From Enterococcus_D entomosocium (lineage in GTDB: Bacteria > Bacillota > Bacilli > Lactobacillales > Enterococcaceae): 64,000 nucleotides of DNA. Position 1 is the stretch's first letter; the number at the start of each line of letters is the position of its first letter. The notes beneath the pieces are model-generated. The model worked only from the letters and a program-made list of their open reading frames with translations, ran no database searches and was not told where the DNA came from. The stretch is taken from NCBI RefSeq assembly GCF_030441895.1, contig NZ_JARJAS010000004.1. One strand, 5' to 3'. Positions 23,885 through 32,195 of the stretch are shown one piece after another. A program made the translations under genes and the position numbers.

Positions 23885-24673
23885 ATGGCAGTAATCTCAA
23901 TGAAACAATTACTAGAAGCCGGCGTACACTTTGGTCACCAAACTCGTCGCTGGAACCCAAAAATGAAGAAATATATCTTCACAGAAAGAAACGGCATCTA
24001 CATCATTGATTTGCAAAAAACAGTGAAATTAGTAGACGCAGCTTACGACTACATGAAAAATGTTGCTGAAGAAGGCGGCGTTGCATTGTTCGTAGGTACT
24101 AAAAAACAAGCACAAGAAGCAATCAAAGAAGAAGCAATCCGTTCAGGTCAATACTATGTTAACCATCGTTGGTTAGGTGGAACATTGACAAACTGGGAAA
24201 CAATCCAAAAACGTGTTGCTCGTTTGAAACAAATCAACAAAATGGAAGAAGATGGTACATTTGCTGTTCTTCCTAAAAAAGAAGTCGTTGGCTTGAACAA
24301 AGAGCGCGAACGTCTTGAAAAATTCTTAGGCGGTATTGCTGATATGCCAAGAATTCCAGATGTAATGTACGTTGTTGACCCACGTAAAGAACGTATCGCG
24401 ATTCAAGAAGCACGCAAATTAAATATCCCGATCGTAGCGATGGTCGATACAAACTGTGATCCAGACGAAATCGATGTTGTTATCCCATCAAATGATGACG
24501 CTATTCGTGCCGTTAAATTGATCACTGCGAAAATGGCAGATGCTTTCATCGAAGGTAACCAAGGCGAAGACCAAGTAGCAGAAGAAGATTTTGCTGCTGA
24601 ATCAACAGAAAACGCAACTTCAATCGAAGAAATCGTTGATGTTGTCGAAGGCGACAACGCATCAGCTGAATAA
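23885..24673 (+). CDS. rpsB: 30S ribosomal protein S2
   Basis: 262 residues from ATG 23885 (MAVISMKQLLEAGVHFGHQTRRWNPK), with AATTGGAGGAAACACAAC upstream. The S2 blocks FTERNGIYIIDLQKT, VNHRWLGGTLTNW and RIPDVMYVVDPRKE are complete. The acidic C-terminal tail (EDQVAEEDFAAES) is longer than in E. coli. It belongs to the conserved rpsB-tsf-pyrH-frr group. Confidence 0.98.
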   Translation: MAVISMKQLLEAGVHFGHQTRRWNPKMKKYIFTERNGIYIIDLQKTVKLVDAAYDYMKNVAEEGGVALFVGTKKQAQEAIKEEAIRSGQYYVNHRWLGGTLTNWETIQKRVARLKQINKMEEDGTFAVLPKKEVVGLNKERERLEKFLGGIADMPRIPDVMYVVDPRKERIAIQEARKLNIPIVAMVDTNCDPDEIDVVIPSNDDAIRAVKLITAKMADAFIEGNQGEDQVAEEDFAAESTENATSIEEIVDVVEGDNASAE

Positions 24674-24683
24674 TAAATGATGG

Positions 24684-24738
24684 AGCTGTTTCAAAGGCTA
24701 GGCGCCAAGCCTCACTCTCCTTTGAAACAGCTTTTTTT
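24684..24738 (+). terminator. Terminator between rpsB and tsf
   Basis: AGCTGTTTCAAAGG pairs perfectly with CCTTTGAAACAGCT over a 21-base loop and is followed by seven T. Such a strong signal lowers tsf expression relative to rpsB unless a second promoter is used. Confidence 0.9.
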
Positions 24739-24783
24739 AAAGACAAGCAATCTTGTTTAAAAACATTTAGGAGGAAACAAAAA

Positions 24784-25665
24784 ATGGCAGAAGTAACAGC
24801 TAAATTAGTAAAAGAATTACGCGATATGACTGGTGTAGGAATGATGGACGCAAAACGTGCATTAGTTGAAGTAGAAGGCGACATCGAAAAAGCCGTTGAC
24901 TTATTACGTGAAAAAGGTATGGCAAAAGCTGCGAAGAAAAACGACCGTATTGCTGCTGAAGGTTTAGCATCTGTAGCAATCAACGGCAACACAGCAGCAA
25001 TCGTTGAAGTGAACTCAGAAACTGACTTCGTTTCTAAAAACGAAATGTTCCAAGACTTAGTAAAAGAAATCGCTGAAGTAATCGCAGCAAACAAACCAGC
25101 TGATATGGATGCTGCTTTAAAATTAGAAACCTCTAAAGGCACAATGGATGCTGCGTTGATCGAAGCAACACAAGTAATCGGAGAAAAAATCAGCTTCCGT
25201 CGTTTTGAAGTTGTTGAAAAAGATGACAATGCTGCTTTCGGCGGTTACCTACACATGGGCGGACGTATTGCGGTGTTGACTGTTCTTGAAGGAACAACTG
25301 ACGAATCAGTTGCGAAAGATGTTGCAATGCACGTTGCAGCGATCAACCCTCGCTACGTGAACGAAGCACAAATCTCTCAAGAAGAATTGGATCATGAAAA
25401 ACAAGTCTTGACAGAACAAGCATTGAACGAAGGCAAACCAGCGAACATCGTTGAAAAAATGGTTGAAGGACGCTTGAAGAAATTTAAAGCAGAAATCGCT
25501 TTGGTTGACCAACCATTCGTTAAAGACCCAGATATGACAGTTGAAAAATATGTTGCATCAAAAGGCGCAACTGTGAAATCTTTTGTCCGCTTTGAAGTCG
25601 GCGAAGGTATCGAAAAACGCGAAGACAACTTCGTTGAAGAAGTAATGAGCCAAGTGAAAAAATAA
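24784..25665 (+). CDS. tsf: Translation elongation factor Ts
   Basis: 293 residues. The N-terminal UBA-like VTAKLVKELRDMTGVGMMDAKRALVE and the EF-Tu-contacting TDFVSKNEMF are conserved. It exchanges GDP for GTP on EF-Tu. GGAGGAAACAAAA precedes the ATG. A terminator follows. Confidence 0.98.
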   Translation: MAEVTAKLVKELRDMTGVGMMDAKRALVEVEGDIEKAVDLLREKGMAKAAKKNDRIAAEGLASVAINGNTAAIVEVNSETDFVSKNEMFQDLVKEIAEVIAANKPADMDAALKLETSKGTMDAALIEATQVIGEKISFRRFEVVEKDDNAAFGGYLHMGGRIAVLTVLEGTTDESVAKDVAMHVAAINPRYVNEAQISQEELDHEKQVLTEQALNEGKPANIVEKMVEGRLKKFKAEIALVDQPFVKDPDMTVEKYVASKGATVKSFVRFEVGEGIEKREDNFVEEVMSQVKK

Positions 25666-25684
25666 TTCTGTTCCTCGAACAGAT

Positions 25685-25715
25685 GGGAACGCATGGAAGT
25701 GCGCTCCCTTTTTTT
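25685..25715 (+). terminator. Terminator after tsf
   Basis: GGGAACGCA and TGCGCTCCC pair with one mismatch around a six-base loop, followed by seven T. Confidence 0.85.
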
Positions 25716-25812
25716 AAGCAAAAACGGTTTTTGAAGAAATAGTGTAGATAATTTTCAACGAAAGAGCACCAATATGCTACAATAGTATTGGAGAATGTAC
25801 GGAGGAATCATG

Positions 25813-26535
25813 ATGGGCAAACCAAAATATCAACGTGTTGTATTAAAATTAAGTGGTGAAGCATTAGCGGGTGACGAAGGCTTTGGGATCAAACCACCGA
25901 CCATCCAGGAGATCGTTAAAGAGATCAAGGAAGTCCACGAATTAGGTGTACAGATGGCGATCGTGGTCGGCGGCGGAAACATTTGGCGTGGACAAATCGG
26001 TGCGCAAATGGGGATGGAAAGAGCCCAAGCTGATTACATGGGCATGCTAGCGACTGTGATGAATGCTTTAGCATTACAAGATACACTAGAAAACGCTGGT
26101 GTACCAACGCGTGTCCAAACTTCAATCGAGATGCGTCAAATCGCTGAGCCTTATATTCGTCGTAGAGCAGAACGCCACTTAGAAAAAGGACGGGTCGTCA
26201 TTTTTGCTGGCGGAACCGGGAATCCTTATTTCTCAACTGATACGACCGCAGCCTTACGGGCAGCTGAAATCAACGCCGATGTCATTTTGATGGCAAAAAA
26301 CAATGTTGATGGCGTCTACTCAGCAGATCCTAAAACGGATCAAAGTGCTGTGAAATTTGAAGAATTGACTCATTTAGAAGTCATTTCCAAAGGATTGCAA
26401 GTAATGGATTCAACCGCAAGTTCATTAAGTATGGACAACGATATTCCATTAGTCGTATTCAACTTGAATGAGCATGGAAACATTCGCCGCGCCATTTTAG
26501 GTGAACATATTGGAACGACAGTAAGGGGGAAATAA
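25813..26535 (+). CDS. pyrH: UMP kinase
   Basis: 240 residues from ATG 25813; GGAGG at 25801-25805 is seven bases upstream, better than the ATG at 25810. Bacterial UMP kinase blocks are present: RVVLKLSGEAL, IVVGGGNIWRG, GMLATVMNALALQD and AGGTGNPYFSTDTTAALRA. It phosphorylates UMP to UDP as a hexamer. A TACAATAGTA -10-like element at 25778-25787 suggests its own promoter. It ends one base before frr. Confidence 0.97.
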   Translation: MGKPKYQRVVLKLSGEALAGDEGFGIKPPTIQEIVKEIKEVHELGVQMAIVVGGGNIWRGQIGAQMGMERAQADYMGMLATVMNALALQDTLENAGVPTRVQTSIEMRQIAEPYIRRRAERHLEKGRVVIFAGGTGNPYFSTDTTAALRAAEINADVILMAKNNVDGVYSADPKTDQSAVKFEELTHLEVISKGLQVMDSTASSLSMDNDIPLVVFNLNEHGNIRRAILGEHIGTTVRGK

Positions 26536-26536
26536 C

Positions 26537-27094
26537 ATGGCTGACAAAATTTTAACAGAAGCAAAAGACAAAATGAAAAAAGCAGCAGAAAACTTGCAGC
26601 GGGAACTAGGACAAATCCGTGCTGGCCGCGCGAACGCGAGCATCTTAGACCGTGTAATGGTTACTTACTATGGTGTACCAACACCCTTGAACCAAATGGC
26701 TTCAATTACGATTCCAGAAGCAAGAATTTTGATGATCACACCTTTTGACAAAACAATGATCCAAGAAGTTGAAAAAGCCATCATGCAAAGTGATATTGGT
26801 ATCACGCCTGCCAATGACGGAACAGTGATTCGTTTGGTGATTCCTCAATTAACGGAAGAACGCCGTAAAGAATTAGCAAAAGACGTGAAAAAAGAAGCTG
26901 AAAATGCGAAAATCGCCGTCCGTAACATTCGTCGGGATGCCATGGAAGCTTACAAGAAACAAGAAAAAGCTGGCGACATCACAGAAGATGATTTGCGGGA
27001 ATCTGAAAAAGAAGTGCAGACTGCTACAGATAACAGCATCAAAGAAATCGATGCCATCGCAGCTGAAAAAGAACAAGAATTACTTGAAGTTTAA
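26537..27094 (+). CDS. frr: Ribosome recycling factor
   Basis: 185 residues, the normal length. Conserved parts include the long-helix start ELGQIRAGRANASILDRVMV, YYGVPTPLNQMASI and RLVIPQLTEERRKEL. With EF-G it splits the post-termination ribosome. It is coupled to pyrH (one base between genes, AAGGGGGAAATAAC as binding site). Confidence 0.98.
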   Translation: MADKILTEAKDKMKKAAENLQRELGQIRAGRANASILDRVMVTYYGVPTPLNQMASITIPEARILMITPFDKTMIQEVEKAIMQSDIGITPANDGTVIRLVIPQLTEERRKELAKDVKKEAENAKIAVRNIRRDAMEAYKKQEKAGDITEDDLRESEKEVQTATDNSIKEIDAIAAEKEQELLEV

Positions 27095-27105
27095 AAGGAA
27101 TGACG

Positions 27106-27133
27106 AAGAGTCGCTTCAGCGGCTCTTTTTTTA
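27106..27133 (+). terminator. Terminator after frr
   Basis: AAGAGTCGC pairs with GCGGCTCTT (one G-U) around TTCA, followed by seven T. Confidence 0.9.
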
Positions 27134-27285
27134 TGGGCGAAACTATCTCATGTACTTGAATATGACAGCTGTTTTTTTGTTTTTTCTTAATATGGAAATC
27201 TTTTCTTGGTTTTCATAGGCAAGAAATCTGATTATTGTTATAATGTAAAAGATGAATTTCAAGAATTGGAAGAGGAGCGAATACG

Positions 27286-28086
27286 ATGCTGCGTTTTTTT
27301 CCACAAAAAGACAAATATATCAAAGAAGCGGCTGAACATGAATTTGATCCATCACTGCCGATTCCCCAACACATCGCGATCATTATGGATGGTAACGGCA
27401 GATGGGCGCAAAATCGGCGCTTGCCAAGAGTAGCTGGCCACAAAGAAGGCATGGAGACGGTAAAGAAAATCACGAAACACGCTTCACACTTAGGTGTGAA
27501 GGTATTGACGCTTTATGCATTTTCGACAGAGAATTGGAAACGGCCGAACGAGGAAGTAGACTTTTTGATGCAACTACCAGTCGACTTTTTCGACACCTTT
27601 GTTCCTGAGCTAATCAAAGAAAATGTTCAAGTCAAAGTGATGGGGTTCACGGATTCTTTACCCCTACACACGCAAGAAGCGGTCAAGCGAGCGATCGACC
27701 AAACCAAAGACAATACGGGAATGATCTTGAATTTTGCTTTGAATTATGGCAGCCGCGCAGAAATTTTGACAGCTGTCCAAGCGCTTTATGAAGAACTCTC
27801 GGCTTCCGGCGAAGCCCTACCAGAGCTCACGGAAGACATGCTGGGGACGCATTTGATGACTGGTTTTTTACCAAGCCCTTTGCGGGATCCTGAATTGGTG
27901 ATTCGAACGAGTGGTGAGGAACGTGTCAGTAATTTCTTGTTATGGCAGATTGCATACAGCGAGTTATTCTTTACGAAGGCGCTCTGGCCTGATTTCGATG
28001 CTGCGTTATTAGAGGACGCGATTGGGAGCTTTCAACAACGAAACCGGCGTTTTGGCGGTTTGAAAACAGAGGAGGAAGAAGAGTGA
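27286..28086 (+). CDS. uppS: Isoprenyl (undecaprenyl diphosphate) synthase
   Basis: 266 residues. The cis-prenyltransferase signature HIAIIMDGNGRWA has catalytic Asp35, and LTLYAFSTENWKRP, EERVSNFLLWQIAYSE and FGG near the end are conserved. It makes the C55 lipid carrier for cell-wall synthesis. GAAGAGGAGCG precedes the ATG. It overlaps cdsA by four bases. Confidence 0.97.
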   Translation: MLRFFPQKDKYIKEAAEHEFDPSLPIPQHIAIIMDGNGRWAQNRRLPRVAGHKEGMETVKKITKHASHLGVKVLTLYAFSTENWKRPNEEVDFLMQLPVDFFDTFVPELIKENVQVKVMGFTDSLPLHTQEAVKRAIDQTKDNTGMILNFALNYGSRAEILTAVQALYEELSASGEALPELTEDMLGTHLMTGFLPSPLRDPELVIRTSGEERVSNFLLWQIAYSELFFTKALWPDFDAALLEDAIGSFQQRNRRFGGLKTEEEEE

Positions 28087-28889
28087 GACAACGTGTAATC
28101 ACTGCGGTCGTCGCATTAGCCTTTTTCCTGCCAATTATTTATGTTGGCGGCATTGCCGTCGAATTGCTGGCAGCAGCAATGGCAGGAATTGGTGTTTATG
28201 AATTATTTCGGATGAAAGGACTAGCTATTTTCAGTTTTGAAGGAATTCTTTCAATCCTCGGAGCGGTGATCTTAGTTTTGCCTCAAGAACGCTGGTTTTT
28301 CTTTTTGCCAGAGGGGACAGATAAAAGTGCCTTGTACTATCTGATCGTTCTTTTGTTACTAGGGATCGCGGTTATTTCGAAAAATACGTATACCATCGAT
28401 GAAGCTGGGTTTCCGGTGATCGTTAGCTTATATACCGGTGTCGGGTTTGAACGTTTCTTGACGGCACGGTCAGCAACGGATGGATTAGTTGTTTTAGTTT
28501 TCGGGCTGTTTATCGTGTGGGCAACGGATATTGGGGCTTACATGGTGGGACGGCGTTACGGCCAACGAAAATTATGGCCGGAGATTTCTCCTAATAAAAC
28601 CATCGAAGGGGCCCTAGGCGGGATTGCTGCTGCGGTGGTCGTAGCTGGTTTGTATCTATTAGCATTTCCTGGGAAAGATTATTTTGGACACGGTAGTGCC
28701 ATCATGATTTTATTGACGGTCCTCTTTTCGATCGCTGGGCAATTTGGTGATTTAGTGGAATCCGCGATCAAACGTCACTATGGCGTGAAGGATTCAGGGA
28801 ATATCCTGCCAGGTCACGGAGGAATCTTAGATCGCTTCGATAGCATGTTGTTTGTGTTTCCAATCATGTATTTATTCGGTGTCTTTTAG
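28083..28889 (+). CDS. cdsA: Phosphatidate cytidylyltransferase
   Basis: 268 residues from a GTG start inside the uppS end. It is a polytopic membrane protein with the CDS signature SAIKRHYGVKDSGNILPGHGGILDRFDS and KLWPEISPNKTIEGALGG. It makes CDP-diacylglycerol for phospholipid synthesis. A terminator follows, so rseP probably has its own promoter. Confidence 0.96.
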   Translation: MRQRVITAVVALAFFLPIIYVGGIAVELLAAAMAGIGVYELFRMKGLAIFSFEGILSILGAVILVLPQERWFFFLPEGTDKSALYYLIVLLLLGIAVISKNTYTIDEAGFPVIVSLYTGVGFERFLTARSATDGLVVLVFGLFIVWATDIGAYMVGRRYGQRKLWPEISPNKTIEGALGGIAAAVVVAGLYLLAFPGKDYFGHGSAIMILLTVLFSIAGQFGDLVESAIKRHYGVKDSGNILPGHGGILDRFDSMLFVFPIMYLFGVF

Positions 28890-28898
28890 AAAATTTTT

Positions 28899-28932
28899 AA
28901 GAAGTGCAGGCTTGGCTTGCGCTTCTTTTTTT
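28899..28932 (+). terminator. Terminator after cdsA
   Basis: AAGAAGTGCA pairs with TGCGCTTCTT (one wobble pair), followed by seven T. Confidence 0.82.
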
Positions 28933-29039
28933 AAATTCTTGTTACAACGGGAATGTGAGTTCCTCAACGGGAACCGGTGTGATAAAATAAGGAAAGGCTG
29001 CCCTGAATGAGAGGGATGCTGTGAAAGAGAGGAACGAGC

Positions 29040-30308
29040 ATGAAAACGATACTTGTATTTATCATTATCTTTTCCGTGGTGGTAGTGATTCACGAATTTG
29101 GACACTACTTCTTTGCAAAACGGGCAGGTATTTTAGTAAGAGAGTTTGCCATCGGTATGGGGCCTAAATTGTTCGCGCATCAAGCGAAAGATGGGACGAC
29201 CTACACGATTCGGATGCTGCCATTAGGCGGGTATGTCCAAATGGCAGGCTGGGGCGAAGATGAGACCGAATTAACGCCTGGCATGCCAGTCTCCTTGGTT
29301 CAAGATGCAACTGGCAAAGTCACCAAAATCAATACAAGCAAAAAGATCCAATTGCCGCAAGCGATCCCCATGGAAGTGACCGACTTTGACTTGGAGGAGA
29401 AGTTGACGATCACTGGCTTCATCAACGGCAATGAACAAGAAGCGGTTACGTACGCTGTGGATCATGACGCAACGATCATTCATGAAGATGGCGTTGAAGT
29501 TCGGATCGCACCAAAAGACGTTCAATTCCAGTCTGCAAAGCTGTGGCAACGAATGCTGACGAATTTTGCAGGACCGATGAATAACTTTATTTTATCCTTG
29601 GTTTTATTCACTGGGTTGGTGTTTGCGCAAGGTGGTGTCGCGAATCAAGATGCAACCGTCGTGACAGGAATCGAAGCAGGAACCCCGGCTGCTGAAGCCG
29701 GGCTGCAAAATGGCGACGAAATCCTAGCAGTTGAAGGCGTCGATGTTTCCAACTGGTCAGAATTGACGACAGAGATCCAAAAGTACCCAGCTACTCAGAT
29801 TACTCTAGAAGTCAAACGAGGAGCGGAAACACTTGATTTGACAGCAACTCCTGCGAGTCAAGAATCAGGGGAGACCACGATCGGTTTCTTAGGGATCACG
29901 GCTTCGTTAAAAACTGGGATCGGAGACATCTTACTGGGTGGCTTACAAACGACCATTGACAATTCGCTGGTTATTTTTAGAGCAGTCGGCAACTTGATCG
30001 CCCAACCAGATATCAATAAATTGGGCGGACCGGTAGCGATTTTCCAACTGTCTTCTCAAGCCGCATCGCAAGGTGTCACAACGGTGATCGCCATGATGGC
30101 GATGATTTCCATCAATTTGGGGATCTTTAATTTATTGCCGATTCCTGGATTAGATGGTGGGAAACTGGTTTTAAATATTTTAGAAGGTGTGCGAGGCAAG
30201 CCAATCAGTCAAGAAAAAGAAGGCATCATTACCCTGATTGGGTTTGGGTTTTTGATGCTGCTGATGGTTCTCGTTACCTGGAATGATATCCAACGTTTCT
30301 TCTTTTAA
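29040..30308 (+). CDS. rseP: Site-2 intramembrane metalloprotease RseP/Eep
   Basis: 422 residues. The zinc motif HEFGH is at 18-22 in the first membrane helix; a PDZ domain (VVTGIEAGTPAAEAGLQNGDEILAVEGV) follows; the second metal motif is NLLPIPGLDGGKLV near the C-terminus. In E. faecalis the orthologue Eep trims lipoprotein signal peptides to sex pheromones and cleaves anti-sigma factors; the same use here is inference. GAAAGAGAGGAACGAGC precedes the ATG. Confidence 0.95.
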   Translation: MKTILVFIIIFSVVVVIHEFGHYFFAKRAGILVREFAIGMGPKLFAHQAKDGTTYTIRMLPLGGYVQMAGWGEDETELTPGMPVSLVQDATGKVTKINTSKKIQLPQAIPMEVTDFDLEEKLTITGFINGNEQEAVTYAVDHDATIIHEDGVEVRIAPKDVQFQSAKLWQRMLTNFAGPMNNFILSLVLFTGLVFAQGGVANQDATVVTGIEAGTPAAEAGLQNGDEILAVEGVDVSNWSELTTEIQKYPATQITLEVKRGAETLDLTATPASQESGETTIGFLGITASLKTGIGDILLGGLQTTIDNSLVIFRAVGNLIAQPDINKLGGPVAIFQLSSQAASQGVTTVIAMMAMISINLGIFNLLPIPGLDGGKLVLNILEGVRGKPISQEKEGIITLIGFGFLMLLMVLVTWNDIQRFFF

Positions 30309-30377
30309 AAATAAGACGCACAAGCAAATCAATTGTTGATCGGGTGAACATGATTTTTTGTAGCAAAGGAGAAAAAA

Positions 30378-32087
30378 ATGAAACAGTCAAAATGTTTGAT
30401 TCCGACATTGAGGGAAACCCCCAGCGATGCGGAGACGTTAAGTCATCAACTGTTAGTTAGGGCAGGGTATATTCGACAAGTGGCGGCAGGCATCTATGTC
30501 TACTTGCCATTAGCACAAAGGGTGTTAGAAAAGATCAAACGGGTCATTCGTGAGGAGCTGGCAGAAATCGATGCTGTGGAGATGGCGATGCCTTCTTTGC
30601 TTCCGTATGAACCATGGAAGGAGTCTGGACGGGCCTCACTGTATGGTGAGTCTTTGTATCGGTTGACAGATCGAAACGAACGAGAGATCGTTTTAGGGCC
30701 CACTCACGAAGAGCCGTTCACGACATTGATCAAAAACGAGATCACGTCTTATAAGCGACTGCCTTTGAGCTTATATCAGATCCAAACGAAATATCGGGAC
30801 GAACAGCGGCCGCGTTTTGGATTGATTCGCAGCCGTGAATTTATCATGCAAGATGGCTATTCTTTTCACACCGATGAAGCCAGCTTAGATCAAACCTATA
30901 ATCGCTACGAAATGGCTTACCATGCCATATTGAAACGCTGTGGGATCGAGTATCGGGCAGTGGTCGGGGATAATGGCTTGATGGGTGGCCGAGATTCAAA
31001 AGAGTTTTTGGCATTGTCTGGAATCGGCGAAGAGCTGATCTGTTATTCGACTGAAAGCGACTATGTCGCCAATTGGAAACTAGCAACTAGTCAGTATATC
31101 GCTAAAAAATCTCATGAGACCTACTTAGAGTTACAAAAAGTCGTTCATAAAGAATCATTATCGTTAGAGGAACTGGCGAAAACACACGATACGGATTTGC
31201 AAAAAATCGTTCAAGTATTTTTGCTGCTCGTTGACGAGCAAGTCATTATGGTATTGCTTCGAGGTGATCACAGTCTCAATGAAACAAAAATCAAGCATTT
31301 TTTAGCGGCTGATCAAGTGAAGGTCCTGACTGCTGAAGAAGCCGAGTCCTATCTGACCAGTGACACACAACTTCGCAGCCCCATTGAGCTTGCTGATTCG
31401 ATCCAATTGTATGCGGATCAGCATGTCCAAGATATGGCGAATCTGATCGTACCAGCTGCAGAAAAACAGAGCTATTTTCTCAATGCAAATGTAGGCCGTG
31501 ATTTTCAACCACTAGCCTTTGCCGATTTTCGCTTGGTTCAAGAAGGCGATCCTTCCCCAGATGGAAAAGGAACCTTAACCTTTACGCGAGGAATCGAAGT
31601 TGGGCATATCTTCAAGTTAGGAACCAAGTACAGCGAGGCCCAAGAAGCGACGGTTGTCGATGAAAATGGCGATGAACAACCAATCATCATGGGCTGTTAT
31701 GGTCTGGGCGTTTCTCGGCTGCTTTCAACAATCGTCGAACAATACGGCAATGAGTTTGGGATCGATTGGCCCCAAGAAATTGCCCCATTTGATGTGCATA
31801 TCATCCAAACGTCGATTGAAGATAGCTATCAAAATGCCTTAAGTGAAGAAGTAGAAGAAATGATGAACCAAGTCGGCTATCAAGTATTGGTGGATGACCG
31901 CAATGAACGTGCAGGGGTCAAATTTGCAGATGCCGATTTGATTGGTTGTCCGATTCGCTTGACCATCGGTAAAAAAGCCGTAGAAGGCATCGTGGAGATC
32001 AAAATCAAGCATACTGGCGCAACCGTTGAAGTGAGGAAAGAAGAAGTCGCTTCGACCTTGACGATTTTATTAGCCAACCAAGAATAA
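30378..32087 (+). CDS. proS: Proline--tRNA ligase, bacterial type
   Basis: 569 residues. Class II motifs are present: SHQLLVRAGYIRQVAAGIYVYLPL, motif 2 TKYRDEQRPRFGLIRSREF and motif 3 GCYGLGVSRLLST. The INS editing domain (about 240-400, YbaK-like) marks the bacterial form that clears Ala-tRNA-Pro. AAAGGAGAAAAAA precedes the ATG. Confidence 0.97.
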   Translation: MKQSKCLIPTLRETPSDAETLSHQLLVRAGYIRQVAAGIYVYLPLAQRVLEKIKRVIREELAEIDAVEMAMPSLLPYEPWKESGRASLYGESLYRLTDRNEREIVLGPTHEEPFTTLIKNEITSYKRLPLSLYQIQTKYRDEQRPRFGLIRSREFIMQDGYSFHTDEASLDQTYNRYEMAYHAILKRCGIEYRAVVGDNGLMGGRDSKEFLALSGIGEELICYSTESDYVANWKLATSQYIAKKSHETYLELQKVVHKESLSLEELAKTHDTDLQKIVQVFLLLVDEQVIMVLLRGDHSLNETKIKHFLAADQVKVLTAEEAESYLTSDTQLRSPIELADSIQLYADQHVQDMANLIVPAAEKQSYFLNANVGRDFQPLAFADFRLVQEGDPSPDGKGTLTFTRGIEVGHIFKLGTKYSEAQEATVVDENGDEQPIIMGCYGLGVSRLLSTIVEQYGNEFGIDWPQEIAPFDVHIIQTSIEDSYQNALSEEVEEMMNQVGYQVLVDDRNERAGVKFADADLIGCPIRLTIGKKAVEGIVEIKIKHTGATVEVRKEEVASTLTILLANQE

Positions 32088-32195
32088 ATCGGAACAAATG
32101 GTAGATCGAGAGAGGAATTCCTTTCTCGATTTTTTAATGAAAGTGAAGACAAAAAGAGGTATACTAGTGAGTACTGAGAAAAGGAGGATCTTCAA

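Noticed and set aside
24546..25229. 227-codon minus-strand frame across rpsB and tsf
   Set aside because: It is a low-complexity shadow (rich in Ser, Ala, Ile, Phe) of two highly conserved genes and crosses their terminator.
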